Part shown: in pieces, positions 53,924 to 63,060 of the stretch
Layout of the letters: every line of letters starts with the position of its first letter
Numbering within the stretch: position 1 is the stretch's first letter
Source of the DNA: Acidiferrum sp963771295
GTDB lineage: Bacteria > Acidobacteriota > Terriglobia > Acidiferrales > UBA7541
DNA: 64,000 bases
Reading direction: 5' to 3'
Assembly: GCA_963771295.1 (NCBI GenBank)
Contig: CAVYTB010000016.1
Coordinates: 1-64,000 of the forward strand
The notes under the pieces: model-generated
What the model was told of the DNA's origin: nothing
What the model saw: the letters and a program-made list of their open reading frames with translations, nothing else
Database searches by the model: none
Made by a program: the position numbers and the translations under genes

Positions 53924-54877
53924 TCACGCCGCATCGCTTCGAGCGCCGGTGATCTTCTCCAGCGTCCCCGCCAAACTCTTCTCATCTTCCACATTCAAAC
54001 TGGCCACCGACCGCTCAATCTGCCTCATCAATCCCGTCAGCACGCGCCCCGGCCCGACTTCCACAAACGTATTCACGCCCTCATCCAGCAGCGCGCGCAT
54101 CGACTCTTCCCAACGCACGGTCATTGACACTTGCCGCACCAGCGCTCCTCGCGCTTCATCGCCCGTGCGAATCGTATCCGCGTCCACGTTCGTAACCAGT
54201 GGAACCTGCAAATCGGCAAACGCTATGGTTTGCAGATCCTGCTCCAACTTTTCCTGCGCCGGCATCATCAACGCCGAATGGAATGGCGCCGACACCGGCA
54301 AAATCACCGCGCGTTTTGCGCCGGACTGCGACGCAATCTCCACAGCCCGCTTCACGGCACTCGCATTTCCCGAGATCACCGTCTGCTCCGGCGAATTCAG
54401 GTTCGCGGCGCTGCAAACTTCCCCTTCCGCCGCGCGTTTGCAGGCATCCTGCACCACCGCCGGCGACAACCCCATAATCGCGGCCATCGCGCCTTGTCCT
54501 GCCGCAACAGCTTCCTGCATATACTGCCCGCGCTTGCGCACCAGCTTCACCGCATCCACAAATTTCAGCGAGCCAACCGCCACCAGCGCCGAGTACTCTC
54601 CCAAACTGTGTCCCGCGACGTAATCCGGAGCAATTCCCTTTTCCTCAAGCACGCGAAACGCCGCCACCGACACCGTCAAAATCGCCGGTTGCGTGTTCGC
54701 CGTCAGCTTCAGTTCATCTTCCGTGCCTTCAAAGCACATCTTCGAGATAGAAAATCCCAGCGCTTTGTCTGCTTCGTCAAACACCGCGCGTGCCGCCGGA
54801 TATTTTTCCGCCAGCTCTTTGCCCATTCCCGGATATTGTGAAGCTTGTCCGGGGAACATAAACGCTACTTTGCCCAT
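53924..54877 (-). CDS. fabD: Malonyl-CoA:ACP transacylase
   Basis: FabD loads malonyl groups onto ACP. The 317 residues contain the N-terminal MFPGQASQYPGMGKEL, the nucleophile Ser in VAGHSLGEYSALVAVGS, the Arg in VRKRGQYMQEAV and the catalytic His in VSAPFHSALMMPA. GGAGGAGACAGTT precedes ATG 54877. It lies between plsX (22-base gap) and fabG in the usual order. Confidence 0.96.
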   Translation of the reverse strand: MGKVAFMFPGQASQYPGMGKELAEKYPAARAVFDEADKALGFSISKMCFEGTEDELKLTANTQPAILTVSVAAFRVLEEKGIAPDYVAGHSLGEYSALVAVGSLKFVDAVKLVRKRGQYMQEAVAAGQGAMAAIMGLSPAVVQDACKRAAEGEVCSAANLNSPEQTVISGNASAVKRAVEIASQSGAKRAVILPVSAPFHSALMMPAQEKLEQDLQTIAFADLQVPLVTNVDADTIRTGDEARGALVRQVSMTVRWEESMRALLDEGVNTFVEVGPGRVLTGLMRQIERSVASLNVEDEKSLAGTLEKITGARSDAA

Positions 54878-54899
54878 AACTGTCTCCTCCCTCCGGACG

Positions 54900-55907
54900 T
54901 CAGGCTCTTGCCTGCGTCAGGGAGAGCTCCTGCTCGATTTTTTCGTTCACCCGTGCGCGGGCAAGTCCCGCGGCCACGCGGATGGCGTTCTTCACGGCGT
55001 TAGCGTTGGATTTGCCGTGGGTAATCACGCACACGCCGCGTACCCCCAACAACGGTGCTCCGCCATACTCCGTGTAGTCCATGGTCCGTTTAATCCCCTT
55101 GAAGGCCCCTCTGGACAACATGAAACCCACTTTCGACGCCAGAGAGCCTTTGTACGTCTTGCGAAGGTACTTCACGATCTCCATCGCCAGTCCTTCGCAA
55201 ATCTTCAAGGCGATGTTGCCCACAAATCCGTCGCAAACAATCACGTCCACTTTGCCGGAAAACAAATCTCCACCCTCGACGTTCCCCACAAAGTGCACCG
55301 GCAAAGCCTTTAGACGGTCATACACCGCCCGCGTCAGTTCGTTGCCCTTAATCTCTTCCTCGCCCACAGACAGCAAACCCACTCGCGGCTTCCGGCTCCC
55401 AAACGTCAGCCGGTAATAAATCTCGCCCATCACGCCAAACTGAAGCAGGTGCTCCGGCTTCGAATCCACATTCGCGCCCACATCCAACATCACGGATACG
55501 CCGCCCTTGGCGTTCGGAAACGGCGCCGCCAGCGCAACTCGATCCACCGACGGAAGCGTCCCCATAATAAATTTCGCCGTGGTCATTACCGCGCCCGTAT
55601 TGCCGGCGCTTACAAACGCCCCTGCAGTCCCATTCTTAACCAGCCTCGCGCCCACGTGCACGGAGCTGTCTTTCTTCCGCCGAAACGCCTGCGCCGGATG
55701 ATCTTCCATCGTGATCACTTCCGTCGCCGGCACAATCTCGATCGGCAAGTTCGGCTTCGAGTACTTCCCCAATTCCTGCCGAATCGCCTGCGGCTCGCCC
55801 ACCAGCAGCACTTTCACGCCGTACTCTTCCGCTGCCAGCACACTCCCCTCCACCTCCGGACGGGGTGCGTGGTCTCCCCCCATGGCATCAACGGCGATTG
55901 TGATCAT
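54900..55907 (-). CDS. plsX: Phosphate acyltransferase PlsX
   Basis: PlsX converts acyl-ACP to acyl-phosphate for phosphatidic acid synthesis. The 335 residues begin MITIAVDAMGGDHAPRPEVE and contain SVHVGARLVKNGTAGAFVSA, GALAxP-like VALAAPFPNAKGGVSVMLDV, GLLSVGEEEIKGN and VIVCDGFVGNIALKICEGLA. It stands between rpmF and fabD, the conserved rpmF-plsX-fab order seen in many bacteria, linking ribosome, phospholipid and fatty-acid synthesis. Confidence 0.96.
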   Translation of the reverse strand: MITIAVDAMGGDHAPRPEVEGSVLAAEEYGVKVLLVGEPQAIRQELGKYSKPNLPIEIVPATEVITMEDHPAQAFRRKKDSSVHVGARLVKNGTAGAFVSAGNTGAVMTTAKFIMGTLPSVDRVALAAPFPNAKGGVSVMLDVGANVDSKPEHLLQFGVMGEIYYRLTFGSRKPRVGLLSVGEEEIKGNELTRAVYDRLKALPVHFVGNVEGGDLFSGKVDVIVCDGFVGNIALKICEGLAMEIVKYLRKTYKGSLASKVGFMLSRGAFKGIKRTMDYTEYGGAPLLGVRGVCVITHGKSNANAVKNAIRVAAGLARARVNEKIEQELSLTQARA

Positions 55908-56016
55908 GGGATAACTTCCGGTGCTCCGGAATGAACCTCACTGGACAGCTTCGCGGCCATGCCGTTCGCAAACACGGCTATGGACTGCCACAACTCGCCA
56001 AAAACCACTTACAGCT

Positions 56017-56193
56017 TTACTTGGTTTCCTGGACAGCCTTGCCCTTGTAATGACCGCAGTGGGGACAGATGCGGTGCGGCTGCTTCATTTCGTGGCAGTT
56101 GGGACACTTGGCGAGCGCTGGACCCGTTAGATGGTCGTGCGCGCGACGAGTACTCGTCCGCCTCTTGGAATGACGTCGCTTTGGATTAGGCAT
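56017..56193 (-). CDS. rpmF: 50S ribosomal protein L32
   Basis: From ATG 56193 the product is 58 residues (MPNPKRRHSKRRTSTRRAHD) with the zinc site CPNCHEMKQPHRICPHCG. AGGAG lies 7 bases upstream of this ATG, so the longer frame to 56250 is rejected. The four zinc Cys are kept, so it is the C+ type of L32. It follows yceD by about 90 bases, the widely conserved yceD-rpmF pair. Confidence 0.96.
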   Translation of the reverse strand: MPNPKRRHSKRRTSTRRAHDHLTGPALAKCPNCHEMKQPHRICPHCGHYKGKAVQETK

Positions 56194-56282
56194 TGCACTA
56201 CTCCTCGTTCTCGCCTTGCTCGTGGCAACACACGCCGCCATTCCGAACAAGGTCGGATTCTATGGGCTTTACGCCCGGAAAT

Positions 56283-56852
56283 CTATTGTTTCTTGAGCCA
56301 GTCCTGCTTTAACCGCGCTAGGGGAGCCAAACGCGGGTCGGTCGCGTGGGTCTCACACCGGCACTCTTCGTGGTTCAGGTTGGCCCCGCACGTCGGGCAC
56401 AACCCCCGGCAATCGCTTTGGCAAATCACTTTCATCGGCAACGACAGTAGCACCTGTTCCTTCAACACATCCGCTAGGAACAAGCCTTCTCCTTCAAAAA
56501 AACCTATCTCCGTATCGTCGTCCTTCAACCGTTCGGCTTCCGGTTTCACGCCCTTCAAAAGCGGTTGATAGAACAGGTCGAAATCCCTGTGGACTTCCTC
56601 GATCACCGGCTCCAGACAGCGAGCGCAGAACATCTCCAACTTGGTATCCAGTTCGCCCTGAATCCGAATCTGGCCTTCCAGCAACTCCGCCGTGGCGTTT
56701 ACTATCAGCGGCTCTGCCTGCTTCACCTCACTCAGCCCATAATCGATACTGCCAGGAGCGTAGCGTTTCCGGATGCGCAACTTGCGCACGGCAAGGTCCT
56801 TCACATCCAGAAACATGTCTTCTGCCCCTCCGGCGCGTACACCCATACTCAT
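56283..56852 (-). CDS. yceD: YceD/DUF177 family protein
   Basis: A 189-residue protein of the DUF177 family (called YceD in E. coli), usually encoded just before rpmF and linked to 23S rRNA or large-subunit assembly. Features are the CARCLEPV motif near the middle, an acidic loop, and a C-terminal Cys cluster CQSDCRGLCPTCGANLNHEE typical of the family. ATG 56852 is the longest start; MFLDVKDLAV at 56816 is a likely alternative. It is the first gene of the rpmF-plsX-fab operon. Confidence 0.9.
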   Translation of the reverse strand: MSMGVRAGGAEDMFLDVKDLAVRKLRIRKRYAPGSIDYGLSEVKQAEPLIVNATAELLEGQIRIQGELDTKLEMFCARCLEPVIEEVHRDFDLFYQPLLKGVKPEAERLKDDDTEIGFFEGEGLFLADVLKEQVLLSLPMKVICQSDCRGLCPTCGANLNHEECRCETHATDPRLAPLARLKQDWLKKQ

Positions 56853-57222
56853 CCATTATTTCGGCACTTTGCTCCTAAGTCAAGAAAACCGGGGCCATTT
56901 ATCGGGCTGGTGAGCGTGCCACGACAGACCCTGAGGGTATTCGGGTGCCCCCCGGTCATTGCGAACGGAGTCCGCGGAATGCCATGCTTCCAGGCTTGGG
57001 TGCCGGCGTCGGCCTACCGATTTCCCTCAGTGTTCGGCGGCTCGCCAAATAGTGTGTGGTGTGGCCGCTTTCGGCCACGGACATGAGCTTTTCCTCATAG
57101 ACCCATCCCTACAGCGAATTCTGCATCGGGCTTCCGCCAAAAATCCTCTTTTGTCCATTTTCAGCTTCCCCAACGACTATCTAATGTGAAAAGCATGCAC
57201 TGCCACCGTTCAGGAGGAACTC
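56853..57222. other. Divergent gene-free interval with an ECF42-like promoter
   Basis: This interval separates yceD (minus) from the YCII gene (plus). It contains a perfect 7-bp hairpin GTGGCCG-CTTT-CGGCCAC at 57061-57078 without a T-run, and the promoter-like pair entered separately at 57152-57177. No coding frame is convincing. The yceD-rpmF operon promoter must lie in the left part, but I could not assign it. Confidence 0.45.
57152..57177 (+). promoter_or_regulatory. Candidate ECF42 sigma-factor promoter
   Basis: TGTCCA (57152-57157), a 16-base spacer and CGAC (57174-57177) lie 46 bases before the YCII start codon. ECF42 sigma factors are reported to use a TGTCGA-type -35 and a CGA/TC-type -10, so the fit is one mismatch. 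The sigma factor gene is in the same cluster, suggesting autoregulation. Confidence 0.45.
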
Positions 57223-57579
57223 ATGAAGTACCTATGCCTCGTTGCGATCGATGAGAAAAAGCTGGAGGCCTTGTCGCAGAGCGAGTCCGACGCTTTGGAT
57301 GCCGAGAGCCTGGCGTACGACGACACGCTACGCAAAAGCGGCCATCTGATCGCCGCGCAAGCTCTCCAACCCGTCCGCAACGCCATCACTCTACGCGTCC
57401 AGAACGGCAAAGTGTTGGTCACCGATGGCCCTTACATCGAAACGCACGAGCAGATTGGCGGCTTCATTCTGGTAGAAGCCAAGGATCTGAACGAAGCCAT
57501 CCAACTGGCCTCCAAGGCTCCCGTAGCGCGCATGGGAGCAATCGAAGTGCGCCCAGTTAACGAATTAAGGAAGCCGTAA
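57223..57579 (+). CDS. YCII-related (DGPF) protein
   Basis: A 118-residue protein with the YCII/DGPF fold: MKYLCLVAIDEKKLEALSQS at the start, then SGHLIAAQALQPVRNAITLR, and VTDGPYIETHEQIGGFILVE with the DGPF-type DGP turn. It ends ARMGAIEVRPVNEL. These proteins are the constant neighbours of ECF42 sigma factors; their biochemical role is not established. AGGAGGAACTC precedes the ATG. It is the first gene of the sigma-factor module. Confidence 0.92.
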   Translation: MKYLCLVAIDEKKLEALSQSESDALDAESLAYDDTLRKSGHLIAAQALQPVRNAITLRVQNGKVLVTDGPYIETHEQIGGFILVEAKDLNEAIQLASKAPVARMGAIEVRPVNELRKP

Positions 57580-57610
57580 ATCGCGGCTCTCACGCTGAGA
57601 GGAGCAACCC

Positions 57611-57868
57611 ATGTGTCCAGCTTGCGTAGCCAGTGCGGCGATGATCGTGGCCAGCGGAGCCTCAACGGGCGGACTTTCCGCGCTGATCATCCGAAGTCTC
57701 GTTCGAATCGCCAACCCAAAAAAGTTTCCAAAACTCGAATCAAAGGAGAAATCTCGTCATGAATCCGAGCACCATCGAGCATCCAAATGTGGTATCGCCG
57801 ACGGAATGGGACGCGGCACGCAAGGAGCTACTGACCAAGGAAAAGCAGCTGACTCGCCAGCGCGATGA
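57611..57868 (+). CDS. Small cysteine-containing membrane protein of the ECF42 module
   Basis: The first 40 residues (MCPACVASAAMIVASGASTG then GLSALIIRSLVRI) give a CxxC motif and one membrane helix, a pattern I associate with small proteins next to YCII and DUF899 genes. GAGAGGAGCAACCC precedes the ATG. The frame runs 110 bases into the DUF899 gene, where the translation looks like shadow sequence, so the real product is probably shorter and this end may reflect a lost stop or a frameshift. Function unknown. Confidence 0.55.
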   Translation: MCPACVASAAMIVASGASTGGLSALIIRSLVRIANPKKFPKLESKEKSRHESEHHRASKCGIADGMGRGTQGATDQGKAADSPAR

Positions 57869-58565
57869 AGTGGATCGCCAACGCCGCGAATTGCCGTGGG
57901 TCAAAGTCGAGAAGCAGTACGTCTTCGAAGGCCCAAATGGCCGGGAAACTCTCGCCGATCTTTTCGAGGGACGAAGCCAGCTCATCGTCCAACATTTCAT
58001 GTTCGGCCCCGGTTGGAAAGAAGGATGCGTCGGCTGTTCCTTCAAAGCCGACCACGTCGACGCGGCCTTGCTGCACATCGAACGTCACGACGTGAAGTTT
58101 GTCGCCATTTCACGCGCTCCTCTCGCCGAGATCGCCGCATTCCAGCAACGCATGGGCTGGCGCTTCAAGTGGGTCTCTTCCTACGCGAACGATTTCAACC
58201 ACGACTATCACGTGTCCTTCACCAACAATGAAATCGCCACCGGCAAGGTCTACTACAACTACGCCACCAGCGATTTCGTCAGCGAAGAAGTCTCTGGCAA
58301 CAGCGTCTTTTACAAAGACGCCGCCGGCAACGTATTCCACACCTATTCCACCTACGGCCGCGGCGACGAAATGTTGGTCGGCGCCTACATGTACCTCGAC
58401 CTGACGCCAACGGGCCGCAATGAAACCGGCCCTCGCCACAATCTCACGGACTGGGTGCGCCATCATGACCGCTACGATGCCGATGGCACCGTCAACCACC
58501 AGGGCCGCTACATCGCCGCCGCGTCCGCGGATTCCTCGTGCGCTTGCGGCAAGGACCATCGGTAA
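57759..58565 (+). CDS. DUF899 thioredoxin-like family protein
   Basis: A 268-residue protein of the DUF899 (AhpC/TSA-like) group: VVSPTEWDAARKELLTKEKQ, ELPWVKVEKQYVFEGPNG, then the thioredoxin-fold core LIVQHFMFGPGWKEGCVGCS with a CxxC pair, VKFVAISRAPLAEIAAFQQR, and GVSVFY-like NSVFYKDAAGNVFHTYSTYG near the end. The last residues include a Cys pair (CACGKDH). Members often accompany ECF-type regulators and YCII proteins; they may handle peroxides or disulfides, but this is unproven. AAAGGAGAAATCTCGTC precedes the ATG. Confidence 0.92.
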   Translation: MNPSTIEHPNVVSPTEWDAARKELLTKEKQLTRQRDEVDRQRRELPWVKVEKQYVFEGPNGRETLADLFEGRSQLIVQHFMFGPGWKEGCVGCSFKADHVDAALLHIERHDVKFVAISRAPLAEIAAFQQRMGWRFKWVSSYANDFNHDYHVSFTNNEIATGKVYYNYATSDFVSEEVSGNSVFYKDAAGNVFHTYSTYGRGDEMLVGAYMYLDLTPTGRNETGPRHNLTDWVRHHDRYDADGTVNHQGRYIAAASADSSCACGKDHR

Positions 58566-58589
58566 TCGGTAAGCGCATTACAATGTCTT

Positions 58590-59876
58590 GTGGCCGAGAA
58601 CCCGATCAGCTCTGAACGCTTGCGCGCCTTAGTCGACGATGTCTACCGCGCCGACTCGCGCCGCGTCCTCGCCACTCTGATCCGTCTGCTTGGCGACTTC
58701 GAACTCGCCGAGGAGGCCCTGCACGAAGCTTTTCTCGCAGCCGTTGAGCAGTGGCCCCGCGATGGCGTCCCCGGCAATCCCCGAGCGTGGCTCGTTTCCG
58801 CTGGACGCTTCAAAGCCATCGATGCCGTGCGCAAGCGCGCGCGCTTCGACGCTTCTCTTGTGCAATTTGCCAGACAATTCGACGCCGCATCTGCATCTCC
58901 CGCTGCGGAGTTGACGGATGAATCTCCGCACGTCGAAGACGACCGCCTCCGCCTGATCTTCACCTGCTGCCATCCAGCTTTGCCGCCAGAAGCGCAAATC
59001 GCGCTCACGCTGCGCGAAGTGTGCGGCCTCACCACTGAGGAGATTGCGCGTGCTTTTCTCGCCGCCCCGCCAACGGTTGCCAAGCGCATCGTCCGCGCCA
59101 AATCAAAAATTCGCGACGCGCGCATTCCCTACGAAGTTCCGGCGCGCACCGAGTTACCCGACCGCCTCGACGCGGTCCTCCACGTAATCTACCTGGTCTT
59201 TACCGAGGGCTATTCCGCCTCGGAAGGCGCTTCGCTCACTCGCCGCGATCTTTCCGCCGAAGCCATTCGCCTCGGCCGCCTTCTTGTTGAATTGCTGCCG
59301 GAGCCCGAGGCCATGGGACTTCTGGCGCTGATGTTGCTGCACGAATCGCGGCGCGACGCTCGCAGTTCACCCGAAGGCGAACTCATCCTGCTCGATGATC
59401 AGGACCGTTCGCTCTGGAATCGCGCGCAGATCGCCGAGGGCCTGGCGCTCGTGCAACAAGCCCTGGCATCGCGCGGCTTCGGCCCTTTTACGCTTCAGGC
59501 AGCGATTGCAGCGGTTCATGCGGAAGCACCCAACGCCGCCGCAACAGACTGGGCGCAGATCGTCGGTCTCTACGACGTCCTGATCCGCGCAAATCCTTCC
59601 CCCGTTGTTGAACTGAACCGCGCGGTCGCCATCGCCATGCGCGACAATCCCTCAGCCGGACTCACCCTCATCGACGCCATCCTCGATCGTGGTGATCTCC
59701 TCGACTATTACCTCGCGCATTCCGCCCGCGCAGACCTCTGTCGCCGCCTCGGCAAATTGGCGGAAGCCCGCGCCTCTTATCAGCGCGCCCTCAGCCTCGC
59801 GCAGCAGGAACCCGCTCGCCGATTTCTCCAACGCCGCCTCGACAAACTCAACAACCAGCCCGACCTCAATGCATAA
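58590..59876 (+). CDS. ECF42-type RNA polymerase sigma factor
   Basis: The 428 residues comprise sigma region 2 (VYRADSRRVLATLIRLLGDF then ELAEEALHEAFLAAV), region 4 (QIALTLREVCGLTTEEIARA) and a long C-terminal extension (about 200-420) with TPR-like helices (DUF6596 type: DRLDAVLHVIYLVFTEGYSA). The last includes ANPSPVVELNRAVAIAM. This architecture and the neighbouring YCII protein identify group ECF42, which has no classical anti-sigma factor; the extension is thought to control activity. The start is GTG 58590, 24 bases after the DUF899 stop, so the module is one operon. Confidence 0.93.
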   Translation: MAENPISSERLRALVDDVYRADSRRVLATLIRLLGDFELAEEALHEAFLAAVEQWPRDGVPGNPRAWLVSAGRFKAIDAVRKRARFDASLVQFARQFDAASASPAAELTDESPHVEDDRLRLIFTCCHPALPPEAQIALTLREVCGLTTEEIARAFLAAPPTVAKRIVRAKSKIRDARIPYEVPARTELPDRLDAVLHVIYLVFTEGYSASEGASLTRRDLSAEAIRLGRLLVELLPEPEAMGLLALMLLHESRRDARSSPEGELILLDDQDRSLWNRAQIAEGLALVQQALASRGFGPFTLQAAIAAVHAEAPNAAATDWAQIVGLYDVLIRANPSPVVELNRAVAIAMRDNPSAGLTLIDAILDRGDLLDYYLAHSARADLCRRLGKLAEARASYQRALSLAQQEPARRFLQRRLDKLNNQPDLNA

Positions 59877-60056
59877 GCACCATCAGATCGCCAAGCTGTC
59901 CGATTCTGGGCACAGCATCCCAATATCGGGCAATGCGCGCTACTAGCCAGTTCCGCCTCTTAGCCAACATGCTAACGACAAAGGGTTTATCCGTAACAAC
60001 CATGGATTCCCGGTTGCAACCGTTTGCCTCACCTGCTTCCCGGAAAGGGGCCCGCG

Positions 60057-62525
60057 ATGATGTCTTTCATTAACGACCTGGGCGTCGCGTTCCGTTCGCT
60101 CTCTCGCACCAAAGGACTTGCGTTCACGGTCATTCTGACCCTGGCATTGGGCATCGGTGCCAACGCCGCCATCTTCACCTTGGTGCGCGGCGTACTCCTC
60201 AAGCCGCTCGTCAATCGTGACGAGAACCGCCTGATCTACATCCGCCAGAGCGCCCCGGGAGCCGATCAAAGCGACGCCGCGTTTTCCGTTCCCGAAATCC
60301 AGGATCTGCGCGCCGGCGTCAAGACCCTGAGCGCCATCGGCGATTTTTCCGCCATCGGTTTCACCATGATTGGCTTGGGTGAAGCTCGCGAAGTGCAAGC
60401 CGGCGTCGTCAGCGGCAACTATTTCGACGTCATGGGTCTCCACCCGGTCCTCGGCCGTCTCGTCGAACCTCAAGACGACGGTCCCACCGCCAACGGCGTT
60501 GTCGTCCTCACTTACCGTTTCTGGACCACCGCTCTCGGAAAGGACCCTTCCGTCATTGGCAAAACCGTTCGCCTCGATAGCGGTCTCCTCGGCAACCGCT
60601 CTGCCACCATCATTGGTGTCGTGGAACCCTCCGTCCCCTATCCGCAGGAAACCGAAATCATCGCCAACGTTTCTACCAGCCCGCATCACGCCACCGCCAC
60701 CATGGTCACCGACCGGCTCCATCGCATGACCGAACTCTTTGGCCGTCTCGCTCCCGGCGTCACCCTCGAGCAGGCTCGCGCCGAGTTGCGTTCCGTACAC
60801 GGTGCCATGGCCAAACAGCATCCCGAGTCCTATCCGCCCAAAGCCAACTTTCAGATCAGCGCCAAGTTGCTTCGCGACCAGATCACCTCCGGCGCTCGCA
60901 CCGTTCTACTTGTGCTGCTTGCCGCCTCCGGGCTCGTTTTCATCGTCGCGTGTTCCAACGTCGCCAATCTGATTCTTACTCGCACCGTTCGCCGTGAAGG
61001 TGAACTCGCGATCCGTGCCGCGCTCGGCGCAAGCTCCGGTGCTCTACGCCGCATGCTGCTCGCCGAATGTCTTCTGCTCTGCGGCGCTGGCGCCACGCTT
61101 GGTGTAATGAGCGCTCAGCCTCTGGTAGTCATCCTCGCCCGCTACGCTTCACGCTTCTCGGTCCGCGCACTCGATCTCACGGTCGATTCCAGCCTGCTGT
61201 GGGTGGGCGCGGCGTTAGCCATCGTTGCTGCGGTGATCCTGGCATTTGTCCCGCGTTTGCCGTCGTCCAACACATCCAAGGGCCTCAACATTTCCAGCGG
61301 CAGCGTTCGCATCACTGGAAGCACCAGCCGCCGCCAGCGCATCTTCGCGGTCACGCAAATCGCTGCGTCTTTCGTGCTGCTGGCTGGCGCAAGCATGCTC
61401 ATCACTACGCTGATTGCTCTGCAATCCGCTCAGACTGGTCTCGACATGCGCCACGTCCTTTCCATCAATGTTCCCGCTATGTCCTACGGAAAAACGCCAC
61501 AACAGGTCACCGAGTTCTACAAGGAATCGATTCGTCGCATTGACGCGCTGCCCGGCGTTACCCGTACCGCTTTCGGCTTGTTTGTTCCTTGGCGCGATGA
61601 GGTTTTCGGCCTCCAGTATTCCGCCGACGGTCACCCTCATATCTCTGGCCAGGAAGATCCCACTGCCGAGTTTCGTGTCATTTCTCCCGGATTCTTTGCC
61701 GCACTCGGCGTTCCAATTGTTGCTGGACGCGACTTCAACGATCTCGACGGCAAAAGCAAAGACGATCCCGTCGCTATCGTCAGTCAGAGCCTGGCGCGCC
61801 GCATGTTCCCTAATCAGGATCCCATCAATCGGCACGTGTACTGGACGGATCCCCGCACGAGATTTGTCAGCGGCCTTAGCGTCGCACCGCATCGCATCAT
61901 CGGAGTCACCGCCGATATTGACGATATACATATCGTCCCTGAACCTACTGTCACCATCTACACTCCCTTTGAAGAGGGTCCAATCTTCGGCGGTCACCTG
62001 TTCATTCATACCGCTGTAAATCCTTATTCGCTGGTTACTCCAGTCACCCGCATTATTCGAGGCTTGTCTGCCGATCAACCCGTCGAGCACGCTGCCACTC
62101 TCGAAGACGTCCGCGCGGAAGTGCTCACTCCCGACCGTCTGAACTCGTTGGTGTTCGGCGTGTTTGCGGCTGTAGCGTTGGCCATTGCGTTGGTTGGCGT
62201 CGCTGGCGTTCTGGCGTTTTCTGTCAGCGCTCGTACGCGCGAATTCGGTATTCGGCTCGCGCTTGGTTCGCAACCACGCAACCTCCTGAAAGGCGTCATC
62301 GCGGAAGGCGCGGTCATGGCTGCCGCAGGCGTCCTCGCCGGCGCCGCATTCGGCTATGTGGTGGCGCGTTTGGCCGGCAGCTATTTCCTCGACATCCAAA
62401 TGCCCGGCGCTTTGCCCGTAATCCTTTCGGCCTTCGTGCTGCTGGCCGCCGCCGTCGTCGCCTCGTCGCTTCCGGCTGTCCGCGCCGCCCGCATCGACGT
62501 CATTCAGGCCCTTCGCGCCGATTAA
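60057..62525 (+). CDS. ADOP-type ABC transporter permease (MacB/FtsX family)
   Basis: The 822 residues start at ATG 60057, with GGAAAGGGG 7 bases upstream. The layout equals the gene at 19867: an N-terminal helix (AFTVILTLALGIGANAAIFT), periplasmic domain, membrane triple (LVFIVACSNVANLILTRTVR, ALGASSGALRRMLLAECLLL), a second helix and periplasmic domain, and C-terminal FtsX (AGVLAFSVSARTREFGIRLA, LGSQPRNLLKGVI). Sequence identity between the two looks low outside these helices, so they are not a recent duplication. No ATPase is encoded beside it. Probable role in efflux or envelope maintenance, cargo unknown. Confidence 0.92.
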   Translation: MMSFINDLGVAFRSLSRTKGLAFTVILTLALGIGANAAIFTLVRGVLLKPLVNRDENRLIYIRQSAPGADQSDAAFSVPEIQDLRAGVKTLSAIGDFSAIGFTMIGLGEAREVQAGVVSGNYFDVMGLHPVLGRLVEPQDDGPTANGVVVLTYRFWTTALGKDPSVIGKTVRLDSGLLGNRSATIIGVVEPSVPYPQETEIIANVSTSPHHATATMVTDRLHRMTELFGRLAPGVTLEQARAELRSVHGAMAKQHPESYPPKANFQISAKLLRDQITSGARTVLLVLLAASGLVFIVACSNVANLILTRTVRREGELAIRAALGASSGALRRMLLAECLLLCGAGATLGVMSAQPLVVILARYASRFSVRALDLTVDSSLLWVGAALAIVAAVILAFVPRLPSSNTSKGLNISSGSVRITGSTSRRQRIFAVTQIAASFVLLAGASMLITTLIALQSAQTGLDMRHVLSINVPAMSYGKTPQQVTEFYKESIRRIDALPGVTRTAFGLFVPWRDEVFGLQYSADGHPHISGQEDPTAEFRVISPGFFAALGVPIVAGRDFNDLDGKSKDDPVAIVSQSLARRMFPNQDPINRHVYWTDPRTRFVSGLSVAPHRIIGVTADIDDIHIVPEPTVTIYTPFEEGPIFGGHLFIHTAVNPYSLVTPVTRIIRGLSADQPVEHAATLEDVRAEVLTPDRLNSLVFGVFAAVALAIALVGVAGVLAFSVSARTREFGIRLALGSQPRNLLKGVIAEGAVMAAAGVLAGAAFGYVVARLAGSYFLDIQMPGALPVILSAFVLLAAAVVASSLPAVRAARIDVIQALRAD

Positions 62526-62563
62526 AACTTCACTAGTTGGCGATCAAAGGATGGCTTGCGCAA

Positions 62564-62995
62564 ATGGCTAAACAAACGACGCGCGGCAAGAGTGCGCAGC
62601 TTCGCCCTGTCGGCGTAATTCGCTCAGCCCTCAAATCGCGCAGCAAAGCGCCCAAACAAGGCTCGGAAGGTGCTCCCGACGCATGGCTCGAAGTACGTAC
62701 ATTGGCCGCGCAGGCTCTCGAAGGACTCCGCGTCGGCGACCACATCATCATCCTCACTTGGTTTCATCGCGCCCACCGCGACGTCCTCAAGGTGCATCCA
62801 CGCTCCGATCCGAGCCGTCCGCTCACGGGCGTATTTGCCACGCGTTCTCCCGACCGTCCAAATCCCATCGGCCTTCATCTCGTCACCGTCCGCAAGATCA
62901 CCAAGAATCGAGTGCGCATCGGCCCCATCGAAGCCATTGACGGCACGCCCGTCATCGACATCAAGCCGGTCCTTCCCCACCTCCAGGATTTCTAA
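62564..62995 (+). CDS. TrmO/TsaA-type tRNA methyltransferase-like protein
   Basis: A 143-residue protein of the UPF0066/TrmO family, whose E. coli member N6-methylates threonylcarbamoyladenosine-37 in tRNA-Thr. The boxes LRPVGVIRSALKSRSKAPKQ, LEGLRVGDHIIILTWFHRAH, VFATRSPDRPNPIGLHLVTV and GTPVIDIKPVLP are typical. The length fits the shorter prokaryotic form without the C-terminal extension. ATG 62564 begins at the sequence-coherent part; a TTG at 62537 is also open. It follows the ADOP permease by about 40 bases. Confidence 0.85.
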   Translation: MAKQTTRGKSAQLRPVGVIRSALKSRSKAPKQGSEGAPDAWLEVRTLAAQALEGLRVGDHIIILTWFHRAHRDVLKVHPRSDPSRPLTGVFATRSPDRPNPIGLHLVTVRKITKNRVRIGPIEAIDGTPVIDIKPVLPHLQDF

Positions 62996-63060
62996 CCGCG
63001 CATTCGAGAAGAGCGGTTGTACAATGCCAGCGTTCTGCGGAATCAGCTTGGAAATCGCGC

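Noticed and set aside
61215..62399. 394-codon minus-strand frame opposite the second ADOP permease
   Set aside because: Shadow of a clear FtsX/MacB-type gene; composition is not protein-like.
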